The notes below the pieces were generated by a model. That model searched no databases and had not been told where the DNA came from. It was given only the letters and a program-made list of their open reading frames with translations. 44,970 nucleotides of DNA from Reclinomonas americana ATCC 50394. Lineage: Eukaryota; Jakobida; Jakobea; Jakobida. The position numbers were made by a program, and so were the translations under genes. Below, piece after piece: positions 1 through 10,858 of the stretch (within the stretch, counting starts at the first letter, position 1; every line of letters starts with the position of its first letter). The stretch is from NCBI GenBank assembly GCA_048213135.1, contig PS015192.1, positions 14,766-59,735 on the forward strand, given 5' to 3'.

Positions 1-3000
1 AACGAATGTACGCTGGCCTCGTGGCCCTGCAGCTGTCGCTCCTCTTGACCGGTGATGTAGTTCCACAGCACAATGAGGCAGTCGGCACTGGCGGAAGCCA
101 GACGTGTCGAAGACGGGTTGGGGTCGTACAGAACGACCAGCACACTGTCCTCGTGGGCGCACAGTGTTTTGCCGCACGCCGCTTCACTGAGTTGCCAGAT
201 GCGCACCTTGCCGTCGTGGCAGGCTGTGGCCACCTCGGCGCCTGCAGTAGTGAACAGGGTGAGCGACGAAAGTCAGACTCTGCAGTGCGGAGTACGCACA
301 CACACACACGCACCGTCTGGCGACATGTCAATGTCGTGCACACTGTTGGGATGCAACAGGCACGGCAACTCCTGGAACTCTGCGTCGTCCATGTGCGCGT
401 TGCAGAGGGAGGCGTGGCGGAGAATGGCATTGTGGAAAATTACGCCCTCCAAGTGTGCGTCGTCCAACACCACCGAGTCCATCATGGCGTGCGACAGGTC
501 GGCGTCGCGAATTGAGACGCCGTGCAGGTCGTGCCCGGCAAACGAGAAGCGCGCAATGTTGAGAATGGTAATGGCGTTGGCCGCTGTCATTTCCAGCTCC
601 GGGTGCTCCCTCGACGCCACAACGAGCTCGTACAACTTCTCCGTAATGTGTCGATCCCACTGCGCCTGCTCTGCCAACAATCGCAGCACTGGCATGTGAT
701 CGGTGAGCACGTGCTGGTTGACGTCGTGGGTGAGCAGCTGCCGGCTGCGGACGTCCTCGAGTTCCGCCGAGGTAACATTGGCGGCCTCCGGATCAATGAC
801 AAAGTCCATGCACATGTCCAGCAGCTCTTGTGCGGCGCAGTACTCGAGCACACACTTGTGCAGGAAACAGAAGCCGTCGTCGCCTCGGTCGCGCAGCAGG
901 TACTACCAGAACAAAAAAGAATTGTGAGCATCATCGTGGCGGCTTCCGGTGCTGTAGCAGCTGACAGAGCGTACCTGGCTGAGAACAAGAGTGGCGTCGG
1001 GGTTGTGGCGGGCAGCATCCGACTGTCGCCACAGGCGCACGCAGCGACCGGGGCGGATGAAGGTGAGATCCTTGAAGAGCATAAAGGAGGCCAGGTGCTT
1101 GCAGAATGCCAGTCGCTGCTGGACTGCGCGCGGGCTAAATATCTATTGCACGCACACACAACACCACATGGTCAACAACAACAACACCAACAACAACACC
1201 AACAATGCGAAAACTTAAACTATGGCAGAACGCACCCCTGCAGTGCGCAGCTCCGTCTCAATGTGGCGTTGAACGAATTCGCGGAACACGTCGCTGAGCT
1301 GCACGCGCACAATATCGTGCGTGGTCGACAGCGCGAAGCGATCCATGACGCGTACAAGCATCGACAAGGTTAGCGGCTGGGCATACACACATACTTGAGT
1401 CAGCAGCCAGTGAGACAAGCAGAATGCACCCAGCACAGCTCACCACTTGAGTCAATGGCAACAGGCCTGGCGTGTTGTCGATACGACGACGGTACTCGTC
1501 GGCGGAGTGCCACAGCGCAAACGGTCTGCTGGACACGTAGCGCTGCAAGAACTCATCGACCTGCGACGTCGTCAGTGGCTGCAAGATGCAGTGCGCCAGC
1601 CGCGGACGAGAGGCGGAGGAAATGGAGTGAGACTGCGGCGGCGGATGTGGCAGGTGTGATGGTCGTGTCACGGGCTCCACCGGCTCGAAAGTCATCTGAT
1701 ACTGGCGCCCGAGATGCTCCCGAATGTACTCGGAGCGGCAGCTGACAACCATCTTCAGTTTCCACTTGTTGAGCTGGTTGACCGCAAACAGATTGGGCGG
1801 CTCCATGCCGGCCAAGTCGTCAAACGAGTCGGCCAGCAGCAGGAACTGATGCTTGTGTCGGAGCGTCTTGATGTCGGCGTCGCTGAAGCCGTGTCGATGC
1901 AGAATGCACGGCATCAAGTTGCCGTGCAGGTCATCGTCGTCAATGTTGGAGAGTTGCACGGCGAGCGGAATCGCCGACGAGTGGTTGGAGAGGCGATAGG
2001 AGTGCCAGGCGTCGCGCTCGGCACGCCGCAGAAGCGTGCTCTTGCCGGAGCCAGCCGCGCCCATCAGCAGCAGCACGCGGTCTTCCATGTTGCCGTCGCT
2101 GACAAACTCATTCAGCAAGTCCATGGCCTTGGCCTGGCGGTCGTCAAACGGACCGCGTGTGCCGTGCAGCGCCAAGTCCAGGTCGAGATCCAGATCGGCG
2201 GCGCTGCCAACATCGTCGGCCACCTGCCACCGGGCGTGCATGGCGGCAATCTTTTCCTCCACGGTGCGCACGATTTCCACCGGGGCCTCCGGTCGCACCA
2301 ATGGTGGCGCAGCCGCCGCCGCCGCCGCCGCAGCCGCAGCAGCGGCGGCAGTCGCAGAAGCGTCGTCGTCGTCGTCGTCAACAACGGTGTCTGCGGTCAC
2401 CGAGGGCACACCCTCGAGTGGAGTCATGGGCGGCTGCAGCGACGACGAGGATCCAGAGGAGGAGAGTGCGCCCGCCGACGACACCGACTGGAGAAGCGAC
2501 GAGGGTGCCAGCGGTGGTGGTGAATTCGGTGGTGACGACTCGGCGGCCAGCGAGCGTGGCTGGATGCGAGTTGGAGTGTCGGCGATCGACGAGGACCAGA
2601 TACCATCGTCAACGCGCGGAGGTGTACCCTGCAACACCAGCGCTCGATGCCGGCGTGGTGTAGAGTCTGGGATGGCGTACGCAATCGGTTCGTCGTCCGC
2701 GGTCCCCTCGTCTCCTGCATCCTCCCTGCTGGTGTTGTTGTTGTTGTTGCCGTAGGTGTAGTTGCCGCCACTGGTGTGCATGTCGCCGTCGGCCAGTGGC
2801 ACAATGTCGTCCTCGAAAGCAACCGAGCTGCGTCGTCGTTGTCGGCGGGAAGGAGTGACGGCGGTGGTGGCGGTGGTGGCTGTCACTGACACGCCTGCCA
2901 CAGACACGTGCACGTCATTGATGCTCGTCTCCTCGCCGCTCGCGGTGGTGGTGTCGCCACTGGCCGTCTGCTGTGAGGAGCGGCCGACGCGGCGAGCGCG

Positions 3001-4000
3001 CAATGCCTGCACACCCACTGGTGACATTGGAAGGGATTGTCGCCGATACGGGGTGCCTCGTTGTTGTTGCTGCTGCTGCTGTTGCTCCTGAGAAGCAGGC
3101 GTGGTCGCCGGCGACTCGGGATTTTCCGGGGCAGACGGCGCCGCAGTGGGTACATCTGTCGGATCCCCACTGTTCATGTGGTGCAGTAGAACTGGTGTGC
3201 CCACTCGCTCAGTGGAAATCGAGCTCCCTGACGACACTGTGCGTGCAAAAGAGGGGGAGGAGAGAGAGAGAGGCACATCAAGTGCGTGAGCCGTGTGTGA
3301 GCTTCTCGTGCACACACGCACCAAACTGACATGTCAGCGACGATTACTCAAACGTAACATGTGCGCAAGTTGCCGATCGACACGGGTGACCCTGTTCCAG
3401 CATAACTCACATATCGTCGGTGACCAGCAGCAGGCTGTTCGTACAGCTGCGGTGTGCCGTTTCCCGCAGGCACCACCTCGTGCAGGTGCTTCAAGGCGGA
3501 AGGAGCAGTGGCGACAGGGAGAGGATTCAGGGGAGGAGGAGGAGGCGCGTGCGTCGCGACCAGCGGTCGCGACACGCAGCAGCCACCACCGCGCAGACGC
3601 ATCACGTGTCGTGGCGCCATTTGTTGTTGTGCACACAACAGGGGTGTAGGTGAGCACCGAAAAGGGGAGATGAATGCGACGCGAACTTGCACAACACTCT
3701 TCTCTTCTCTCGCCCAAACAAAAATCGATTTTGCACTCGACCGTTACGGAAGGCAGCAGACCTGAATCGTGCATCGGATTCGTGGTGCTCACTGCCAGCG
3801 GCTCATCCTCCTCTTCGCCGTTCAGCGACAGTGAACTGCACTCTTCGATGCTCGTAAGAACAGCGGCTTCTGATTGTGAATCGCGCGCGAAATCACTGTA
3901 TGGTGCCCAATTGCAAGGTTTGCCCAAAGGTTTACCGCACTCACCCTCCCTCCTCTGTCGTATTGTCATCACCCCATGCGGCTGACGAAGTAGCAAGCAT
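1..4000 (-). CDS. STAND ATPase: disordered N-terminus, NACHT, pentapeptide-like repeats, WD40 (C-terminus beyond window)
   Basis: An NLR-like signalling ATPase. Seen: a long Ser/Pro/Thr-rich N-terminal region with poly-Gln (near 3065-3090) and poly-Ala (near 2310-2350). Then comes a NACHT domain with Walker A GAAGSGKST (near 2030-2060), Walker-B-like FLLLADSFDDL (near 1815-1850), sensor-like KMVVSCRSEY, and the STAND motif FLHKCVLEYCAAQEL (near 835-875). Next are degenerate pentapeptide-type repeats (LHGVSIRDADLSHA, LEGVIFHNAILRHASL; near 390-540). WD40 blades follow (AEVATACHDGKVRIWQL, LASASADCLIVLW; 1-260) and run off the window. Known of the family: ligand binding to the sensor repeats releases NACHT oligomerisation. 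The effector domain, if any, is not recognisable. Start: ATG at 4000 (MLATSSAAW) joins an exon at about 3775-3890 and then the exon beginning near 3690; the first junctions are uncertain, and an internal ATG at 3622 or 3174 is possible. The bZIP gene stops 122 bp upstream, on the same strand. Confidence 0.82.
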
Positions 4001-4122
4001 TTCGAGCTTTCAATTCATCGCAAATGGCAGACTCCCCAAAAAAACAACACTACAAAACACACATAATAATCATCATCTTCACATCAAAAGGAAAAAAAGA
4101 AGGCGCAAAGCACCCAGCCTCG

Positions 4123-7118
4123 TCAGAACACCATCTCCATCGAGGGGGGTGCGGCTGTCGAGGATGAAGTTGCCGAGGTGGACGTCGTGGTGCCACCGGC
4201 AACGTGCGCGAGCGGCACAGACAGTTTNNNNNNNNNNNNNNNNNNNNNNNNNNNNNNNNNNNNNNNNNNNNNNNNNNNNNNNNNNNNNNNNNNNNNNNNN
4301 NNNNNNNNNNNNNNNNNNNNNNNNNNNNNNNNNNNNNNNNNNNNNNNNNNNNNNNNNNNNNNNNNNNNNNNNNNNNNNNNNNNNNNNNNNNNNNNNNNNN
4401 NNNNNNNNNNNNNNNNNNNNNNNNNNNNNNNNNNNNNNNNNNNNNNNNNNNNNNNNNNNNNNNNNNNNNNNNNNNNNNNNNNNNNNNNNNNNNNNNNNNN
4501 NNNNNNNNNNNNNNNNNNNNNNNNNNNNNNNNNNNNNNNNNNNNNNNNNNNNNNNNNNNNNNNNNNNNNNNNNNNNNNNNNNNNNNNNNNNNNNNNNNNN
4601 NNNNNNNNNNNNNNNNNNNNNNNNNNNNNNNNNNNNNNNNNNNNNNNNNNNNNNNNNNNNNNNNNNNNNNNNNNNNNNNGAACTCCATGAATTCGGCCGA
4701 TGGCGGGCCGAGAAGGCTCCCCGGATCCACACTCAAGTGGCGATCCGGTGCCAGACTACGCAGCGTCTTGTTCACCACCGACGCCGGCAGTAATACCGAG
4801 AGCGCAACGTGTTGTGGAGACGAGTCGACGCTGCTGCCCCACGATAGCGCCGACTTGGCAGCGGCCGCGTCCGCCGGCACCATGGGGTAGCCCATGGGGC
4901 AAAACAAGTACACCGCGCTGGCGGACTCCGTCCCCGACGTCGGCAGCGATGACAGCGAGGCCGACACTGGTGGGGGTGGAATGCACGACGCCGAAGTGGC
5001 GGCCGACATGCCACGCGTGGCAGAAGCCGGTGGCGCAGTGCTCAGGACCGAGGCAAAGGCCAGCGCCATGTCGTGCGGAATGTTGAAGCGCTGCTCCAGC
5101 ATGGTGGCCGCACGCGACCACACAGTGGGCTTGAAGAGCGGCAACTGGATCAGCTGGTTGAACAACTGCTCCAGCACCAGCAACACCTGGCGCTCCTCGT
5201 GCTCCTCGCCGCTCTCCTCATCGGCGCTCTCCACCATGTCGAGGGACGAGCCGCGCAGGTAGGCATTGAAGCGCTGCATCGTCACCTCGTCAGTCGCCGG
5301 CGACGACTGGAAGGGCGTCAGCGCCGGGGCCAGCTCCAGCGTCAGAGCCGGCACGTTGATGTAGGGCTCATCCAGGTAGCCGTGCGAGTGCGACGACGGG
5401 ATGGCGGCCACGGCAGTCTCCGTCTCCTCCACGGCGGCGGCGGGGGTGTTGGGGACCGAGAACAGGAAGCGACGACCGACGACCACTGGCTGCTGATTCA
5501 GCGGCAGCAACTGATCACCGGCGGACGTGACAGACGAGTCGGTGTAGATGTGCTGCTGATCAAAACGAATGGTGGGCGAGTCGACGGGCAGACCCGGACC
5601 GCGAGAGTTGATGTAGTTGGAGGTGAACGAGGGCGACGCCGGCGACACAGCCGCCGGGCCATGCTGCATCTGCACCACGAGGGCGCAGGCCAGCAGCAGG
5701 ACGAGCATCACACCCGCCGTGCGCACCGGCGCCGTGTTGGTACTGAGCACAGGCTTGCGCTCGAGCGACGCCGAAGCGAGGCGGGCCTCCAGTTCGGCAT
5801 TCTGCGCCGTCAGGTACTCCACCTGCGACAGAAGCTGCTGGTTCTGCTCCTCCAGATCCTCCACGCGACCCTCCAGCTCGCCAATGTAGTTGTTCTTCTT
5901 CTCGCGAGACTCGTGTGCCGACAGACGGTTCTTCATCATCCTGCGCAACACAGCGGGANNNNNNNNNNNNNNNNNNNNNNNNNNNNNNNNNNNNNNNNNN
6001 NNNNNNNNNNNNNNNNNNNNGTGAGCACACACGCACACACACAAATAGAGGGAGTGATACAACGCCATCAACAAACCGTCGCTCCTTCTTGTACTCCTTC
6101 TCATCGTCTTCCGTGGCGAACACGGCGGGCGGCGGGCGGGCCAAGAAATCACGCGCCTCGTCCAGCTTCTCTGTCTCGGAGATACCGCGCTTCCTGTTTG
6201 CGTGTGACAAGTGTCATTAGCATCAACTCCGAACAAACAAAAAACAAACAAACAAACTCACCGCTTCAGCGGCGGCTGCTCGACCTTGACACGCGCCGCG
6301 GCAGCCATGGCAGCCGGTGACGCGCGAGCACGAGCCTTGAACATGACCGGCTGCACAAAAAAAAAGAAAAAACGGTTCCGATGAGCGGGAAAAAATCCTC
6401 GCAATGCTCGCGACTGAAATGGGTGAAAACGCACCTTCTGATCCTCGCAGCTCATGTACTGCTGCTGCTGTTGCTGCTGTTGCTGCTGGTGATGGTAGTA
6501 GGCGGCAGCAGCGGCGGGGTTGGCGTGGAGCGACCAGTCAATCGCGCCAAACGAGACCGATTCCGGCGGCATGTAAACTGCCTGCTGGTGCTGGTGCTGC
6601 TGCTGGTGCTGCGGCACAGGCAGCGGCGGCGGCGGCACCTGCTGCTGCTGGAAGTGCACCGGCACCTGCGCACCACCAAAGTGGTTCTGCTGCTGCTGAT
6701 GGTGCAGCTGCGGCGACGACACGGGCGACGACGACGAATCGGCGTCTGACACGGCGGCGCTGTCGGGCGACGACGACGGCAGCACGTGGTGGTGGTGGTG
6801 GTGGTGATGCTGTTGGTGGAAGCGGTGGTCACACGGAGCCGACTGCTGGTGTTGCCCCGCAAATCCCACGACCGCGGGATACCCAGAGGAACCGGCCGCA
6901 GCGGCCGCGGCAGCCGCAGCAGCAGCAGCACCAGCGCCTGCGCTCATGGGCTGTGCGTAGCTCTCAAAGTACGCATCACTGTCGTCGTGTTGGTGGTGGT
7001 GGTTGTGATGATGATGATGGTGTGGGGAGCAGGGAGCAGAGGGCGGATCAAAGGCGTCCAGGTCGACCTCGCCAAAGGCCGTCGAGAAGACCTCGTGCGA
7101 GGAGAAGAGAGCGTCCAT
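4123..7118 (-). CDS. Membrane-anchored bZIP transcription factor, ATF6/bZIP28-like
   Basis: Probable ER-stress transcription factor released from the membrane by proteolysis. Seen: a His-, Gln- and Ala-rich N-terminal activation-like region (about 6440-7118). The bZIP basic region reads KKERRMMKNRLSAHESREKK once the intron at about 5942-6113 is removed, with the signature N and R nine residues apart. A leucine zipper follows (YIGELEGRVEDLEEQNQQLL, near 5815-5890), then one membrane segment (AGVMLVLLLACALVVQM, near 5665-5715) and a lumenal tail. The tail carries RRFL, a site-1-protease-type RxxL motif, near 5465-5480, and HVALSVLLPASVVNKT, similar to the ATF6 lumenal LPA region, near 4760-4810. 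The 62-N gap lies inside an intron, so the DNA-binding domain is complete. The 452-N gap (4228-4679) hides part of the lumenal domain. After that gap I chose the frame ending in SMEMVF, stop at 4123, because it reads as natural low-complexity tail; the other frame is open too. Start is the first ATG in a good context (MDALFSSHEV). Confidence 0.88.
4228..4679. other. Assembly gap, 452 N
   Basis: Run of N inside the lumenal part of the bZIP gene. It hides coding sequence or an intron between AEFMEF and the C-terminal tail, so the frame after it is inferred. Confidence 0.99.
5959..6020. other. Assembly gap, 62 N, inside an intron of the bZIP gene
   Basis: The flanks are an intron start (minus strand, GTTTGTTG at about 6113) and an intron end (TTGCGCAG at about 5942). 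Removing the whole segment joins ERR to MMKNR in frame, so no coding sequence appears lost. Confidence 0.95.
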
Positions 7119-7928
7119 TGTGGTGAAAGAGGGCACGCTCGGAAAACGGTTGTGCGTTGGTGTGTATTGTGTGTGGCGGGCGAGGTGTGCGCGCGGCGAG
7201 GCGAAAAGTAAAATTGACCCCTGCCACGCGGCAGACTAAAAATAATTTCGCCGCGCGACTCACACGAATTGTTCGGATTTCGGTCGTTATCTCGTTGCAT
7301 CTCTCTCACACACACACTGCTTGTCATGTTATAAATTTAAAGTAGAGGAGGAGAAGGGAGAAAGGAGTAGCAGATCAGGTGTTGTCTGCTGCCTGTTGTT
7401 GTCCGCGATTCGGCGAAGCAGCTGATGCATTTTGCCCGCGATCGGCCCGCGGGTTTTCCGGGATAGGAATTGCGGCAGAATGCCCGCGCCGCTCCATTCT
7501 TGTCGTCGCCTGCTTCCTCTGTCCCAGGATGACGGGGATTCTGCGGGTGGAAGGGCGTCTGGGAGAATGCCCCTTTCAGTTGCTCCCAGTGAGGGCGGCG
7601 GCCGATCATGAGCGATACGGACGGTGCACCGCGTGGCGAATCGTGGCACCCAGCGAGAAAACAAAACAGACGCGGAGAAACGGCGGGGGGAACGCTGCGC
7701 AGCGGTCGAGGAATCCATTTTACCTTCATCTCACAGCTCGCCGCCATCNNNNNNNNNNNNNNNNNNNNGCATAGCTCGCTCATCGATTGCCTTGTGCATG
7801 CAGAGGCTCGACGGCGCACGTGGTCTGTGCTTTGTCGTGGCAGGATACATGCCGTGTGTTGTTACTCACTGTGTGCTCGTATCAGCTGCCGCCCGACTTT
7901 CTCAGTGTGGCACCACCACCACCACCAC
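7119..7928. promoter_or_regulatory. Divergent intergenic region between the bZIP gene and the Pro/Ala-rich gene
   Basis: An 810-bp head-to-head spacer, the largest in the window, with a 20-N placeholder gap at 7749-7768. A TATA-like stretch (TTATAAATTTAAAG) at 7330-7343 lies about 210 bp upstream of the bZIP ATG and could serve that gene. GC-rich segments at 7380-7720 have open frames on both strands but no recognisable protein. 5' untranslated exons may lie here; I see no gene that I can support. Confidence 0.5.
7749..7768. other. Assembly gap, exactly 20 N (placeholder length)
   Basis: Run of 20 N; identical in size to the gaps at 10704-10723 and 26020-26039, so its true length is unknown. 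Confidence 0.99.
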
Positions 7929-8651
7929 ATGGCGGCCGGAGGTGGCGTGCTGAGACCACCATCGGCTCGACACCACGCGCAGCCGGCTGCGCCGTCCTAT
8001 GTGGTGTACGAAACGTACCCGCAGCAGAGTTTCATGGATCGCCTCTTGTTTGGACAGCAGCCGCAGCGGGTGGTGTATGCGTACCCCAATGGCGCATATG
8101 TACCCGCCACCGCCAATCTTCCGCTCGCCGTCCCTCCAGCGTTGCGTGCATGATTTTCGCCCTCCGTGTCTGTGACCCCGTCTCATTTTCCGCTGTGCAG
8201 AAATGTGCTGTACTACGAGCAGGCTCCCAGCGGGCAGTACGTGCCGGTGGTGCCGGCAGTCCGTCCAGCCTTCCTCGTGCCCGTGCCACAACCGGCCCCC
8301 CAGCCGGTGCCACCACAGCCACCAGCTGCTGCTGCTGCTGCTGTGGCCGGCGAGCGTCAGTACGGTGTGGCCGACGGAGGGCGACCGAGAGCAGACGGGT
8401 ACCAGGAACTGCATGAAATGCCTGCGGTCGCCGCCGCCGCCGCCGCCGCCCAGCCGGTGGCCGTGGCCGCACGGCCAGCCATGCCAATGGCATCGCCGGG
8501 TGCGGCTGCTCGTGCGGCTGCCGCCACGGTTGTTGCTTCGGCGGCGGCGCCGGCTGCTGCGCCGCGTGTCGCCACCACCATTGAGTTGCACGATCCGGAT
8601 GGTATGCACTCGGAAACGGCGCCACTTGCACACAATCCGAGTCGGCTATGA
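7929..8651 (+). CDS. Pro/Ala-rich low-complexity protein, function unknown
   Basis: Two exons, 7929-8140 and 8201-8651, joined across a 60-bp GTTGCG...TGCAG intron that keeps the frame; about 220 residues. The N-terminal half has three related Tyr/Pro motifs (VVYETYP, VVYAYPNGAYVP, VLYYEQAPSGQYVP), spaced about 25-30 residues apart. The C-terminal half is runs of Ala and Pro, ending ELHDPDGMHSETAPLAHNPSRL-stop (the last part before the stop is slightly acidic and polar). No signal peptide, membrane segment or known domain is visible. The start is the first ATG after a CACC repeat and gives MAAGGG. The Tyr/Pro motifs resemble low-complexity or SH3/WW-binding sequence, but that is inference. 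The gap at 8666 begins 14 bp after the stop. Confidence 0.72.
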
Positions 8652-9047
8652 TGGGGAGGCACAATNNNNNNNNNNNNNNNNNNNNNNNNNNNNNNNNNNN
8701 NNNNNNNNNNNNNNNNNNNNNNNNNNNNNNNNNNNNNNNNNNNNNNNNNNNNNNNNNNNNNNNNNNNNNNNNNNNNNNNNNNNNNNNNNNNNNNNNNNNN
8801 NNNNNNNNNNNNNNNNNNNNNNNNNNNNNNNNNNNNNNNNNNNNNNNCACCCTCCAATCACACGAGATGCTCTCTGTCAACCGTCTCTCTTTCTTTCTTT
8901 CTTGCGCTGAGCTTCGTTGCCCTTCTTCACCACCTCGCTGTCAACGAAAGCGCAGACGACAGACGCGCGCAGTTGTCTCTCACAAAGGGCGTAGCGAGAA
9001 TCTCGAGCTTCATCGATCGGCGCTCCACCTGTGTGTGCTCACAAACA
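8652..9047. other. Intergenic spacer, mostly a 182-N gap (8666-8847)
   Basis: After the gap, 8848-9047 holds TC-rich sequence (TCTCTTTCTTTC) typical of introns or leaders here. A 5' exon of the next gene could be hidden in the gap. No other feature seen. Confidence 0.7.
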
Positions 9048-9768
9048 ATGGCCGCAGCGACGGAGGAAGAGGCTGTGCCGCCGCCTTCCGGTGTGCTGGA
9101 CGATGATGTTGCGTGTTGTGTGCGTCTCTCTCTCTCCCTGCGTGTGCGTCTCTCTGACACACACACACACGCAGGTGTTGTCGCGCACCATTCGCTTCTC
9201 GCGTGTGAGCATTGACGTGGCCGACGATGTGTTTGTGGTGTATGTGGAGTCGGCAGTGGATGCTGCGTGCGAGGGAGGTGGCTTTGTCGTGGACTCGTAC
9301 AGGTGCGCTCTGTCTGTGAGAGCAATCACTCGCTCATCGCGACTCATTGTCGTGTTGGCTGCCAAGCTTTGTGGACATTCAGAACTTCAAGACCTTTGTG
9401 CTGGAGATGTCGACGCGGCAGGCGGTGGAGGAGCTGCTGAAGCTGGACGACACTGAGTTTGCAGAGTCGCCGCACATTATCGCGCGACGATCCGAGGTCT
9501 TGTCTGCTGCACATTGTCGTGTTCGGATGATGATGATGATGATGATGATGTTGTTGTTGTTGCTTGGTAGATGTCGGTGACCAGTGGGCGTGCACACATT
9601 GAGAGGCAGTTGGAGAGCATGAATCGCGCGCAGGCGAGACCAGCGGTGTCGCCGTATCCGGTGCAGGCGCCGATGGGTGGCGACGGTAGTGGTCTGTATG
9701 TGCCTCCTCCGCAACAGCAGCAGCAGCACCATCCACCGTTGCGTCTTCCCTCCAGGCGTGCTTCTCTT
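9048..9768 (+). CDS. Small protein of unknown function (3' part in gap)
   Basis: Four exons chain in frame: MAAATEEEAVPPPSGVLDDD (ends 9107), VLSRTIRFSRVSIDV...FVVDSY, SFVDIQNFKTFVLEMSTRQAVEELLKL (near 9366-9495), and MSVTSGRAHIERQLESMNRA (from 9571), which runs into a Gln-rich stretch before the 198-N gap at 9769. Introns are 9108-9174 (GTTGCG start), about 9303-9365, and 9496-9570; the last contains a GAT/TTG repeat. A further GTTGCG at about 9740 may begin another intron just before the gap. The central part looks like a compact alpha/beta domain; I do not recognise it. No signal peptide or membrane segment is visible. Confidence 0.65.
9526..9562 (+). repeat. GAT and TTG trinucleotide repeats inside an intron
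   Basis: Eight GAT units run straight into TTG units, just before the TTGGTAG acceptor of an intron; likely variable in length. Confidence 0.9.
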
Positions 9769-9966
9769 NNNNNNNNNNNNNNNNNNNNNNNNNNNNNNNN
9801 NNNNNNNNNNNNNNNNNNNNNNNNNNNNNNNNNNNNNNNNNNNNNNNNNNNNNNNNNNNNNNNNNNNNNNNNNNNNNNNNNNNNNNNNNNNNNNNNNNNN
9901 NNNNNNNNNNNNNNNNNNNNNNNNNNNNNNNNNNNNNNNNNNNNNNNNNNNNNNNNNNNNNNNNNN
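9769..9966. other. Assembly gap, 198 N
   Basis: Separates the 3' end of the small unknown gene from the two-membrane-segment gene; it hides the end of the former and perhaps the 5' end of the latter. Confidence 0.99.
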
Positions 9967-9990
9967 TTTTTTGTGTGTGTGTGTGTGACA

Positions 9991-10774
9991 ATGAACCGCG
10001 ACTCGGTGCCGCTCTTGTTTCCGTCGTCGTCGGGACCGGCGATGCCTCTGCGCATACCTCTGCGGTTTCGACGGGTTCGCATGAGGCGATCTCGATTTCG
10101 CGCTCTTTGTACGTCTCGCCTTGACAATCGCACCTCACAGCCCGAGTGTCCTCGCACGCTGACGGCGTTTATGGATGTGGGATACATGGTGGCGGGACTG
10201 TTCTTGCTCATGTCGGCCATGGGGTGTGTCTCGGTCGCTCTGTGTCGCTCTTGAAAAAATAGCTCACTCTTTTGCGTGATGCACAGCCACGCATTACCGC
10301 TGATTGTGGCGGTGCCGCTGGGGCTCTTCTTCATGGCGTTTGGATGTCTGCGGTGCTTCTTGGACACGAAGATGGCGCGGGATGTGGCGGAGCAGGATCG
10401 AGTGCTGCTCGATTACCAGCACCATCACAAGGACGACCATCACCATCACCACCAGGAGGTGTCTGGACGCCATCAGCGCTCGGGCAGTGGGAGCACCACT
10501 GTGCATCACCAGGTGCACTTCACCTCGGCGTCTGCGCCGACGTCGCCGACGTCGTCGAGCACGCTGGTGACGACGACAGTGATCGCTCCGACGACGGTGG
10601 CGGTGCCGGCCTCGGGTGCACCCGACCTGGCCTATGGGTTCCACGCGACCAGCCCCAAGCCGCAGCCGATCGGTCCTGTCATGCCCACACTAGGCGGCGG
10701 TGGNNNNNNNNNNNNNNNNNNNNACTGTCAACAGCAACGCCACACGGCTATCGCGACGATCCATGAGTGCATGA
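9991..10774 (+). CDS. Two-transmembrane-segment protein with a His-rich cytosolic-type tail
   Basis: ATG at 9991 follows a GT repeat. An Arg-rich N-terminus leads to membrane segment 1 (DVGYMVAGLFLLMSAMG). Removing the intron GTGTGTCTCGG...GCACAG (about 10224-10286) fuses it in frame to membrane segment 2 (HALPLIVAVPLGLFFMAFGC, near 10287-10346). A tail follows with DYQHHHKDDHHHHHQEV, then Ser/Thr/Pro-rich sequence. The two helices are separated by only a few residues, so a hairpin is likely. The His cluster suggests metal binding (inference). The 20-N gap at 10704-10723 lies near the C-terminus. The stop at about 10772-10774 (frame TVNSNATRLSRRSMSA) is one of three possible; stops at 10764 and 10795 serve the other frames. 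No family recognised. The start could also lie in the gap upstream. Confidence 0.62.
10704..10723. other. Assembly gap, exactly 20 N (placeholder length)
   Basis: Lies near the 3' end of the two-membrane-segment gene and makes its last codons uncertain. Confidence 0.99.
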
Positions 10775-10858
10775 GCCATGCTTGGTTGTTCGAATGAAAT
10801 CCGTCGAGTTGTCTCCACCGATTGCTTTCCATACGCGTGCACCGCGCTGTCGGTGGTC

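Noticed and set aside
3066-3090. Trinucleotide tract as a satellite
   Set aside because: It is a coding poly-Gln run in the NACHT protein, mixing CAA and CAG codons.
5073-6320. A 415-codon open frame on the plus strand
   Set aside because: Antisense to the bZIP coding region and crosses an N gap; no plausible protein.
9526-9562. GAT/TTG run as a coding Asp or Leu tract
   Set aside because: It lies between a GTCTTG donor and a TTGGTAG acceptor, and removing it joins two good frames.
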